From CAZFAT01 sp964517075 (GTDB lineage Bacteria; Acidobacteriota; Vicinamibacteria; Vicinamibacterales; SCN-69-37): a DNA stretch of 5,349 nucleotides. A program made the translations under genes and the position numbers. This document shows, in pieces, positions 1 to 5,349 of the stretch. The stretch spans positions 1-5,349 of the forward strand of contig CAZFAT010000131.1 of assembly GCA_964517075.1 (NCBI GenBank), in the 5' to 3' direction. Numbering within the stretch: the first letter of the stretch is position 1; every line of letters begins with the position of its first letter. The notes below the pieces were generated by a model. The model saw only the letters and a list, made by a program, of their open reading frames with translations, ran no database searches and was not told the DNA's origin.

Positions 1-728
1 CTCAAACGGAACTGGCGGCGCGCAATCTCGAGGCAGCCGAACGACACGCGCGGAGCGCCGTCCAGGCGCAGCCCGCCGATGCCGAGGCGCAGGCGATGCT
101 GGGCGCCACGCTCGGGGCGCAGGACCGCACGGCCGAGGCCGCCGCGGCCTATGCCCAGGCCGCCGATCTCGATCCGCGCCCGGAATGGCGTGCGCGCAGC
201 GTCGAGCTCGGTGAGACCGCAGCCCTGTCGGCGCTGCCGGCCGAGGCGGGCGCCATCGAATCCGCCACCACCCTGACGCGCGCGCAGGTGGCCGCCTTCA
301 TTGGCATCAAGCTGAAGACGCTCGTCGAGAACGCGCCGCGGCGCGTCGGGGTCGTGGCGACGGATGTCCAGAGTCATTGGGCCGCGCCGTGGATTCTGCC
401 CGTCACCCAGACCGGCATCATGGACGTCTTCGCCAACCACACGTTTCAGCCGTCGGCGACCGTCCGCCGCAGCGATCTCGCCGAAGTGGCCGTCGAGCTG
501 GTGTCGCTGGCCGGCAGCCGCCGCCCGGCTGACCTCGCCGAGTGGCAGGCCGCGCGGCCGTCGTTCGAGGATGTCTCCACCACGCACCTGTCATATCTCC
601 CCGCGGCGATGGCCGTGGCCGCGGGCGCGATGCGCACCCACGACGGCCGCCGGTTCGATCCCACCAGTCCAGCCACCGGCGCGGATCTGGCCGGTGTCGT
701 CGCCCGGGTCGCGGAACTGACGCGGTAG
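1..728 (+). CDS. TPR and S-layer-homology (SLH) domain protein, C-terminal part (5' end outside window)
   Basis: The reading frame is open from the window edge (first full codon at base 3) to a TAG at 726-728, giving 241 residues of a longer protein. Residues about 8-58 look like tetratricopeptide repeats: one ending near P24, then a clear one at about 27-58 with the MLGATLG...YAQAADLDP pattern. Residues 90-105 (LTRAQVAAFIG) resemble the second half of an SLH module, including the TRAE-like motif. Residues 120-172 form a fuller SLH module (TDVQSHWAAPWI, then GIMDVF, FQPSATVRRSD). Residues 188-239 form another (FEDVSTTHLSYLP, FDPTSPATGAD). SLH modules typically bind cell-wall polymer or peptidoglycan, and TPRs mediate protein contacts, so an envelope-anchored scaffold is inferred. 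The signal peptide, if any, lies outside the window. The TRAE-like site weakens along the chain: TRAQ, RRSD, then TGAD without the arginine. The exact role is unknown. The phosphatidyltransferase gene starts 4 nt downstream. Confidence 0.85.
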   Translation, partial: QTELAARNLEAAERHARSAVQAQPADAEAQAMLGATLGAQDRTAEAAAAYAQAADLDPRPEWRARSVELGETAALSALPAEAGAIESATTLTRAQVAAFIGIKLKTLVENAPRRVGVVATDVQSHWAAPWILPVTQTGIMDVFANHTFQPSATVRRSDLAEVAVELVSLAGSRRPADLAEWQAARPSFEDVSTTHLSYLPAAMAVAAGAMRTHDGRRFDPTSPATGADLAGVVARVAELTR

Positions 729-732
729 CGGC

Positions 733-1311
733 GTGTCCGTCCTCACCGCCGCCAACCAGCTGACGGTCCTCCGGCTGCTGCTGGTCCCGGTCTTTGCGCT
801 CTGCATGCTCTACGAGCGGCCGGGCTGGGCGCTCGTGACGTTCGCGGTCGCCGGCGCGACCGACGCCCTGGACGGGCTCATCGCCCGCCGCACCGGACAG
901 TTCACGACCCTCGGCGCGTGGCTGGACCCGATGGCGGACAAGCTGCTCGTCGCCACGATGTTCGTGATGCTGACCGTACCGGGCCTCGGCACCGTCGTCA
1001 GGTTGCCGTTGTGGCTGACGGTGCTGGTGCTCAGCCGCGACATCGCCATCGTGCTCACGGTCGCCATCGTGAACCTGGCGGTGAGCCGTCGGACATTCCG
1101 CCCGTCGCTCTCCGGGAAGATCGCGACGGTCGTGTACGTGGTGACGGGCGTCGTCACGCTGTACGCGAATCACTACGGCGCGCGGCTGGCCATCGTGGAC
1201 TGGTGCGTGTACAGCGCGCTCGCCATCACGCTGGTCTCCGGCGCGGAGTACGTCGTCCGGATGAGCCGCGGCCTGCCGGACGGCGCGCCAGCGGAGTCAC
1301 CGCCAACCTGA
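733..1311 (+). CDS. CDP-alcohol phosphatidyltransferase family protein (PgsA-like)
   Basis: This 192-residue integral membrane enzyme transfers a phosphatidyl group from a CDP-lipid to an alcohol, releasing CMP. The family signature is complete: D44-x2-D47-G48-x2-A51-R52-x8-G61-x3-D65-x3-D69, whose aspartates bind the metal and CDP. The N-terminal stretch NQLTVLRLLLVP (8-19) is typical of PgsA and cardiolipin-synthase-like members. R102-D103 and the SGKIAT segment (127-132) match further conserved positions. Hydrophobic stretches near 10-27, 32-43, 71-88, 93-116, 133-148 and 153-170 suggest about six membrane helices. The GTG at 733 is the only possible start, because an in-frame TGA lies at 718-720 and no other start codon lies between; no strong Shine-Dalgarno is visible. 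The natural acceptor (glycerol-3-phosphate, phosphatidylglycerol or another alcohol) cannot be settled from motifs, so no gene symbol is given. It probably shares a transcript with the SLH gene, 4 nt upstream. Confidence 0.9.
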   Translation: MSVLTAANQLTVLRLLLVPVFALCMLYERPGWALVTFAVAGATDALDGLIARRTGQFTTLGAWLDPMADKLLVATMFVMLTVPGLGTVVRLPLWLTVLVLSRDIAIVLTVAIVNLAVSRRTFRPSLSGKIATVVYVVTGVVTLYANHYGARLAIVDWCVYSALAITLVSGAEYVVRMSRGLPDGAPAESPPT

Positions 1312-1319
1312 AGGTCGGC
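1302..1319 (-). terminator. Possible terminator hairpin for the minus-strand polysaccharide operon
   Basis: Read on the minus strand, bases 1319-1313 (GCCGACC) pair with 1308-1302 (GGTTGGC) around a TTCA loop, giving a 7-bp stem with one G-T wobble. It begins 5 nt after the UDP-xylose synthase stop codon. On the plus strand the same site has an A-C mismatch, so the structure favours the minus transcript. No T-rich tract follows, so if it acts at all it is a weak intrinsic terminator or a 3'-end stabilising hairpin. It overlaps the last codons of the convergent phosphatidyltransferase gene. Confidence 0.25.
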
Positions 1320-1324
1320 CCCTC

Positions 1325-2251
1325 TCAGATCCTGGTGCGGAAGTAATCGATCGTGGACGTCAATCCCTGCTCGAGGGGCACGGTCGGTTCCCAGCCGAGC
1401 AGCGTCCGCGCGCGCGTGATGTCCGGCCGGCGGACCTTGGGGTCGTCGGTCGGGAGGGGCTTGAAGACCAGCCGGCTCGAGGACCCGGTCATCTCGATGA
1501 TCAGGCGCGCCATCGCCTCGATGGACATCTCGTGCGGGTTGCCGATGTTGACCGGGTCGTTGAGCGGCGAATCCATCAGCTTTAGAATGCCGGCCACCAG
1601 ATCGGAGATGTAGCAGAAGCTCCGCGTCTGCGATCCTTCCCCGAAGATGGTGACGTCCTCGCCGCGCAAGGCCTGGCCGATGAACGTGGGGACGGCGCGG
1701 CCGTCGTGGATGCGCATGCGCGGGCCATACGTGTTGAAAATCCGGACGATCTTGGCGTCGACGCCGTGATACCGGTGGTAGGCCATCGTCATCGCCTCGG
1801 CGAAGCGCTTGGCTTCGTCGTAGACGCCGCGCGGGCCGACGGGGTTGACGTTGCCCCAGTAGCTTTCGCGCTGCGGATGCTCCAGCGGATCGCCGTAGAC
1901 CTCGGACGTCGACGCGAGGACGAATCGGGCCTTCTTGGCCTTGGCGAGCCCGAGCGCCTTGTGCGTGCCGAGGGCGCCGACCTTCAGCGTGGGAATCGGC
2001 CATTCGAGGTAGTCGATCGGGCTGGCCGGGCTCGCCCAGTGGAGCACGACGTCCACCGGGCCATCCACGTAGATGAAGTTCGTGACGTCATGTTTGACGA
2101 ACACGAAATCGCGGCCGGCCAGGTGCGCGATGTTCGCGAGGTCGCCGGTGAGCAGGTTGTCGACGCCAACCACCGAGTGGCCGCGATCGAGGAGCGTCTC
2201 CGAGAGATGGGATCCAATGAACCCGGCGGCGCCGGTGATGACGATGCGCAT
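1325..2251 (-). CDS. UDP-glucuronate decarboxylase (UDP-xylose synthase), extended SDR family
   Basis: This 308-residue cytosolic enzyme converts UDP-glucuronate to UDP-xylose and CO2 by NAD-dependent oxidation, decarboxylation and re-reduction. The N-terminal Rossmann motif GAAGFIG (7-13) binds NAD, with D31 ending the second strand. The UXS hallmarks are present: ASPASP (73-78), TLKVG (88-92), ASTSEVYGDP (113-122) with T115 and E117, WGNVNP (132-137), the catalytic pair Y144-x3-K148 in YDEAKR, RIFNTYGPRM (170-179), GSQTRSFCY (206-214), and arginines R274/R275 before PD. These line up with the catalytic Thr, Glu, Tyr and Arg known from human UXS1. Length fits a soluble bacterial UXS without the membrane anchor seen in animals. 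One small variation is T189 in the VPTF segment, where many UXS have Asn. The ATG lies 1 nt after the glycosylphosphotransferase stop, with no Shine-Dalgarno, so translation is probably coupled. It should supply xylose donor for the polysaccharide built by this operon. Confidence 0.95.
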   Translation of the reverse strand: MRIVITGAAGFIGSHLSETLLDRGHSVVGVDNLLTGDLANIAHLAGRDFVFVKHDVTNFIYVDGPVDVVLHWASPASPIDYLEWPIPTLKVGALGTHKALGLAKAKKARFVLASTSEVYGDPLEHPQRESYWGNVNPVGPRGVYDEAKRFAEAMTMAYHRYHGVDAKIVRIFNTYGPRMRIHDGRAVPTFIGQALRGEDVTIFGEGSQTRSFCYISDLVAGILKLMDSPLNDPVNIGNPHEMSIEAMARLIIEMTGSSSRLVFKPLPTDDPKVRRPDITRARTLLGWEPTVPLEQGLTSTIDYFRTRI

Positions 2252-2255
2252 GTCA
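2249..2255 (-). other. Stop-start junction TGACATG (coupled start of UDP-xylose synthase)
   Basis: On the minus strand the TGA of the glycosylphosphotransferase (2255-2253) is separated by one base from the ATG of the UDP-xylose synthase (2251-2249). The bases just upstream (GGCTCCCCTGAC) contain no purine-rich Shine-Dalgarno, so re-initiation by ribosomes finishing the upstream gene is the likely mode of translation (inference). Confidence 0.6.
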
Positions 2256-3710
2256 GGGGAGCCGGCCGAGGGCGCCGGTGACGGGATGACGATCCCGCAT
2301 CAAGGTCAGCCACATGATCTTGAAATCGAGCGACAGCGACCAGTTGCCGATGTAGTAGAGGTCGAACTCAATCCGTTTCTCGAGCGACGTGTTGCCCCGC
2401 CAGCCGTTGACCTGGGCCCAGCCGGTGATGCCTGCCTTCACTTTGTGGCGGAGCATGTATTGCGGAATCCGGTGCTTGAACTGCTCGACGAAGAAGGGCC
2501 GCTCCGGGCGCGGGCCGACGATGGACATGTCGCCCTTCAGCACGTTCCAGAACTGCGGCAACTCGTCGACGTCGTGGCGGCGCAGCCAGCGCCCGATCGC
2601 GGTGGCCCGCGGGTCGTCCTCCCGCGCCCAGACGGGACCGCTGGCATCCTCGGCGTCCACCGGCATCGACCGGAACTTGTAGACCGTGAACGCCTTGCCA
2701 TCGAGGCCCATCCGGACCTGGCGGTAGAAGGCGGGGCCCGGGGAGCTGATCCGAATGAGCCAGGCGATGGTCAGCGCCGGGATCGCGCCAATCAGCACCA
2801 CCCCGGCCGAGAGCACGAGATCGACCAGCCGCTTCAGGACGTTGTTGAGCCCGCGGAGGGGCACGTCGTTGATGCTGATGAGGGGCAGGCCGTCCAGGTC
2901 CTCGAGCCGGGCGCGCAGCGCGATGAACTGCAGCAGATCGGGCACGACGTGCACGTTGATGCACTCGCGGCTAGCCACTTCGACGACGCCGAGCATCTTG
3001 ATGTGCTCTTCGATGGGGAACGCGACGTAGATTTCGTCGATGTGCTCGCGGGCGGCAATCTCGCCGACTTCGGCCGTCGAGCCGAGCAGCGGCAGGCCTC
3101 GGTAGCCGATGGCGTCGGTCGAGGCGGCGCGGTCGTCGACGAACCCGACGAGCTTGAAGCCCAGCTCGCTGTGCTCGAGAATGCGATCCGCGACCATGCG
3201 GCCGAGGTCGCCCACGCCCACGATGAGCACGCGCTTGAGGCCGATCCCGGCGCGCCAGCGCCGCTGCAGCACGTGGCGGGCAACCTCGCGCGAGGTGTAG
3301 GTGAATAGCACCGTCAGGGCGAGGAACAGGGCCCAGACCTGCCGGGAGACTTCGAGGAAACCCTGCGCCTTGAGCGCGTCGGGCAGGTGGTAGGTCTGGA
3401 CGTACAACGTGCAGCCGAGGCCGGCCAGCGTGGCGAGCAGCGCGCCGACGAGCACGCCGAAGAAGTCGTCCACGCGCGTCCGCCCCCGCCGCAGCCGGTA
3501 GACACCCTGCAACTGAAATGCGAGGACGACGAGGACCCCGATCACCGGCGCGAGCGCGAGGTACCGCCAGAAAGGCGGCGCGGGCTGCGTCAGCCGCATG
3601 AGGCCGCTTTCGAATCGGACGAGATAGGCGAGGGCGAAGGCGGCCACGGCGGCGAAGAAATCCGCCAGGACGTGAAGCGCGATCAACAGCCGGTTGTAGC
3701 GCTTCAGCAT
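2253..3710 (-). CDS. Undecaprenyl-phosphate glycosyl-1-phosphate transferase (WcaJ/WbaP-type polyprenyl glycosylphosphotransferase)
   Basis: This 485-residue inner-membrane enzyme moves a sugar-1-phosphate (glucose-1-phosphate in well-studied WcaJ-like members) from a UDP-sugar to undecaprenyl phosphate, the first committed step of repeat-unit assembly. The N-terminal part has four hydrophobic segments (about 8-32, 50-70, 83-104, 124-140). A Rossmann-like middle domain follows (VLIVGVGDLG 161-170, VVPDLL 255-260). One more hydrophobic segment (296-318) precedes the cytosolic catalytic domain, which carries KFRSM (345-349), the catalytic dyad D382-E383 within DELPQFWNVLKGDMS, VGPRPE (398-403) and GITGWAQVNGWRGNT (427-441). 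The end, from about EKRIEFDLYYIGNWSL, resembles the glucose-type subgroup, but the sugar is not certain. Length fits full-size family members, unlike minimal PglC-type enzymes. The ATG overlaps the end of the upstream glycosyltransferase by 7 nt; UDP-xylose synthase follows after 1 nt. Confidence 0.95.
   Translation of the reverse strand: MLKRYNRLLIALHVLADFFAAVAAFALAYLVRFESGLMRLTQPAPPFWRYLALAPVIGVLVVLAFQLQGVYRLRRGRTRVDDFFGVLVGALLATLAGLGCTLYVQTYHLPDALKAQGFLEVSRQVWALFLALTVLFTYTSREVARHVLQRRWRAGIGLKRVLIVGVGDLGRMVADRILEHSELGFKLVGFVDDRAASTDAIGYRGLPLLGSTAEVGEIAAREHIDEIYVAFPIEEHIKMLGVVEVASRECINVHVVPDLLQFIALRARLEDLDGLPLISINDVPLRGLNNVLKRLVDLVLSAGVVLIGAIPALTIAWLIRISSPGPAFYRQVRMGLDGKAFTVYKFRSMPVDAEDASGPVWAREDDPRATAIGRWLRRHDVDELPQFWNVLKGDMSIVGPRPERPFFVEQFKHRIPQYMLRHKVKAGITGWAQVNGWRGNTSLEKRIEFDLYYIGNWSLSLDFKIMWLTLMRDRHPVTGALGRLP
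3704..3710 (-). other. Overlap ATGCTGA between glycosyltransferase stop and glycosylphosphotransferase start
   Basis: On the minus strand the ATG at 3710-3708 and the TGA at 3706-3704 form ATGCTGA, a 7-nt overlap. The preceding bases (GCGTCCCCTCC) are pyrimidine-rich and offer no Shine-Dalgarno, so the start of the glycosylphosphotransferase appears to depend on translation of the gene before it (inference). Confidence 0.6.
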
Positions 3711-4858
3711 GGAGGGGACGCCGTCAGCAGGTCGCCCAGCGCTTGGCGGAAGCCGCGGTCGAACCGATCGGCACCGAACTCGGCCGCCCGCTCGACGAGA
3801 CGCGTGGGCGGCCAGGTGGCAGTGGCCGCCGCGTGCATGGCTTCGGCAAAGGCCGCCGGCGTCTGCCGGTCCACCAGCATACCCGTAATGCCAGGCTGGA
3901 CCGACTCGGTCGCACCGCCGCGCGCCAGCGCCACCACGGGCCGGCCGCAGGCCATCGCCTCCACCGGCGCGATGCCGAAGTCCTCCTCGGCGGGCAGCAC
4001 GAGCGCCTGAGCCCGACGGTAGAGCTCCCGGAGGGCCTCGCCCTCCACCGAACCGAGGAACTCGACGGTGGGGCCGGCCAGCGCCCGGAGGCGCGCTTCG
4101 TCAGGACCGGTGCCGGCAATCTTCAGCCGCGCGCCCAGGCGTTCGGCGGCCCGGATCGCAACATCGATGCGCTTGTAGGGCACCAGGGCGGACACCACGA
4201 GGAAATAGGGCTCGGGAGGGGCCCCGCCGGGGGTGAAGAAGGACGTGTCCACCGGCGGATACAACACCGAGGCGTGACGATTATAGTACCGCGCGATCCG
4301 CCCCGCAACGTAATGCGAGTTCGCGAGATAGGCATCGACGCGGTCCGCCGTGGCCCGATCCCACCGCGCGAGGGCGGCCATCACCCGGCGCAGCACCGCG
4401 TGCGCCGCCGGACCGACCCGGTCCACGCCGAAGTACGCGTCGAACTGATCCCAGGCGTAGCGCATGGGCGAATGGCAATAACAGAGGTGGCGCGCTCGCC
4501 CCGTGCGCACGACGGACTTTACCGCCGCGTGGCTGGTGGAGATCACGACGTCGGCATCGTCGAGGTCGAGCGCCTCGACGGCGATGGGGAAGAGCGGGAG
4601 ATAGTGCCGGTACAGGCGCCGCGCGAACGGCAGGTGCTGGATGAACGACGTCCGGATGCGCCGCCCGGCAATCACTGGCGAGACCGAGCCGGGCACGTAG
4701 AGGAGCGTGACCAGTTCGGCCTGCGGCAGGATCCGGCAGATCGCCTCGAGCACCTTTTCGCCGCCGCGCATGCCGGTCAGCCAGTCATGGACGAGGACCA
4801 CGCGGCGGCCAGCCCAGGGCGGGGGCACCGGGACGGCCGCCTTGGGGCTGTCAGTCAT
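3704..4858 (-). CDS. Glycosyltransferase, family 4 (GT-B fold)
   Basis: This 384-residue cytosolic or membrane-associated enzyme is expected to add a sugar from an NDP-sugar donor to the lipid-linked repeat unit, with retention of configuration. The N-terminal acceptor domain starts with VVLVHDWLTGMRGGEKVLE (20-38), whose GGE loop is typical of GT4. It continues through DVVISTSHAAVKSV (103-116), CHSPMRYAWDQ (128-138) and LANSHYVAGRI (178-188). The C-terminal donor domain has VVSALVPYKRID (221-232), where the basic K229-R230 pair is expected to contact the donor phosphates. It also has LKIAGTGPD (245-253) and the E292-x7-E300 motif in EDFGIAPVEAMACGRPVVA. Donor and acceptor cannot be read from the sequence; mannosyl- and rhamnosyl-like members share this form. 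The ATG chosen overlaps the upstream stop by 8 nt. GTG codons at residues 11 and 20 are alternatives, and the latter would remove a proline-rich lead unlike the usual family start. Confidence 0.93.
   Translation of the reverse strand: MTDSPKAAVPVPPPWAGRRVVLVHDWLTGMRGGEKVLEAICRILPQAELVTLLYVPGSVSPVIAGRRIRTSFIQHLPFARRLYRHYLPLFPIAVEALDLDDADVVISTSHAAVKSVVRTGRARHLCYCHSPMRYAWDQFDAYFGVDRVGPAAHAVLRRVMAALARWDRATADRVDAYLANSHYVAGRIARYYNRHASVLYPPVDTSFFTPGGAPPEPYFLVVSALVPYKRIDVAIRAAERLGARLKIAGTGPDEARLRALAGPTVEFLGSVEGEALRELYRRAQALVLPAEEDFGIAPVEAMACGRPVVALARGGATESVQPGITGMLVDRQTPAAFAEAMHAAATATWPPTRLVERAAEFGADRFDRGFRQALGDLLTASPPC
4851..4858 (-). other. Overlap ATGACTGA between two glycosyltransferase genes
   Basis: On the minus strand the ATG of the second glycosyltransferase (4858-4856) lies inside the end of the first, whose TGA is at 4853-4851, an 8-nt overlap. 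A G-rich run (GGTGGGG) lies about 10 nt upstream but is only a poor Shine-Dalgarno match. The arrangement supports co-transcription and translational coupling. Confidence 0.55.
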
Positions 4859-5349
4859 GGGCGGGCTGCCCCACCTCGCGGTAGACCTCGTGCACGCGCG
4901 CGGCCGACCGCTCCCAGGAGAAGGTCGCGGCGCGAGCCTGGCCGCGCCGGATCAGGTCGGCGCGGAGCGTCGCATCGCGGAGCACCCGCGCCAGCGCGTC
5001 GGCAATGGATCCCGCATCCATCGGATCGATCAGCAGCGCCGCGTCGCCCACCACCTCGGGCAGCGACGACACATTCGATGTGATCACCGGTGCGCCGGCC
5101 GCCATGGCCTCGAGCGGGGGTAGGCCGAAGCCCTCGTAGAGGGACGGAAAGACGAAGACGGCCGCCAGGCGATACAGCGCGGCGAGCGTGGCGTCGGGCA
5201 CGAAGCCCAGGAAGCGGACGTGCTGATGGAGCTGGAACCGGTGCACCAGCCGCCGCAGGTTCGGATACTTCGACACTTCGTCGCCGATGATCAGGAGCTT
5301 GTGATCCTCGATGCCGCGACGGCGCAGCTCGGCGTACGCCTCGATCAGC
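4851..5349 (-). CDS. Glycosyltransferase, family 4, C-terminal half (5' end outside window)
   Basis: The frame runs without a stop from the right window edge (first full codon at 5348-5346) to TGA at 4853-4851, giving 165 residues. A GTG at 5276 could be mistaken for a start, but coding clearly continues upstream of it: residues before it read LIEAYAELRRRG...HKLLIIGDE, the normal donor-domain lead-in of GT4 enzymes. The fragment contains the linker FLGFVPDATLAALYRLA (46-62), VFVFPSLYEGFGLPPLEAM (64-82) with E72-x7-E80, and the C-terminal helices ending in TFSWERSAARVHEVY. This is the nucleotide-sugar-binding half of a retaining GT-B glycosyltransferase; the acceptor domain lies outside the window. 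Its E-x7-E region (FGLPPLEAMAAGAPVIT) differs from that of the next gene (FGIAPVEAMACGRPVVA), so the two are different family members and not a recent duplication. Donor and acceptor sugars are unknown. Confidence 0.93.
   Translation of the reverse strand, partial: LIEAYAELRRRGIEDHKLLIIGDEVSKYPNLRRLVHRFQLHQHVRFLGFVPDATLAALYRLAAVFVFPSLYEGFGLPPLEAMAAGAPVITSNVSSLPEVVGDAALLIDPMDAGSIADALARVLRDATLRADLIRRGQARAATFSWERSAARVHEVYREVGQPAHD

Noticed and set aside
418..1173. A 251-codon minus-strand open frame over the SLH and phosphatidyltransferase genes
   Set aside because: It is antisense to two genes with intact signatures, and the translation is arginine-, histidine- and glutamine-rich with no domain.
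1173..2003. A 276-codon minus-strand open frame in another frame of the UDP-xylose synthase
   Set aside because: It overlaps the UDP-xylose synthase in a shifted frame and runs into the convergent gene. It is a by-product of high GC content.
2073..3308. A 411-codon plus-strand open frame opposite the glycosylphosphotransferase and UDP-xylose synthase
   Set aside because: It crosses two well-supported minus-strand genes and their junction, and has low-complexity D/E/V/R composition without family motifs. It is a shadow frame.
3711..3717. GGAGGGG on the plus strand, looking like a strong Shine-Dalgarno
   Set aside because: No supported plus-strand gene starts after it; it is the complement of C-terminal codons of the minus-strand glycosyltransferase.
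3743..5083. A 446-codon plus-strand open frame opposite the two glycosyltransferases
   Set aside because: It lies antisense to genes with clear GT4 motifs, and its translation is rich in R, G, H and E with no recognisable domain. Long antisense frames are expected in GC-rich coding DNA.
3704..5349. Possible tandem duplication of the two GT4 genes
   Set aside because: Shared features are limited to family-wide motifs; flanking residues around E-x7-E and the linkers differ, so recent duplication is not supported.

Overview
The window is gene-dense, with six coding regions, almost no intergenic space, and strongly GC-rich codon use (third positions are mostly G or C). It looks like a chromosomal cell-envelope region of a high-GC Gram-negative-type bacterium. 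The pairing of TPR and S-layer-homology (SLH) modules in one protein, next to a GT4/WcaJ-like/UDP-xylose-synthase cluster, reminds me of Acidobacteriota (Vicinamibacteria-like) genomes. That placement is an impression from sequence style, not a demonstrated assignment.

Left part (1-1311, plus strand): the C-terminal end of a protein with TPR repeats followed by SLH-type modules, then, 4 nt later, a complete GTG-started membrane enzyme of the CDP-alcohol phosphatidyltransferase family (phospholipid headgroup synthesis). The two are probably co-transcribed.

Right part (1325-5349, minus strand, transcribed right to left): four genes packed end to end. In transcription order these are a GT4-family glycosyltransferase whose 5' part lies beyond the window, a second complete GT4 glycosyltransferase, a polyprenyl-phosphate glycosyl-1-phosphate transferase (WcaJ/WbaP type), and a UDP-glucuronate decarboxylase (UDP-xylose synthase). 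Junctions are an 8-nt overlap, a 7-nt overlap and a 1-nt gap, which points to one translationally coupled operon. Together they supply a nucleotide sugar (UDP-xylose), start a repeat unit on undecaprenyl phosphate, and extend it, so this is the distal end of an exopolysaccharide, capsule or O-antigen-like locus that continues to the right.

The two transcription units converge on a 13-nt gap (1312-1324). A small hairpin lies across it and the end of the phosphatidyltransferase gene. No RNA genes, mobile elements, CRISPR arrays or long repeats were seen, and no stretch over 300 bases lacks a gene. The biochemistry is of recognisable kinds. I did not find a convincing novel system; the points worth a second look are the module layout of the SLH protein, the coupled junctions without Shine-Dalgarno sequences, and the meaning of UDP-xylose synthesis in this locus.
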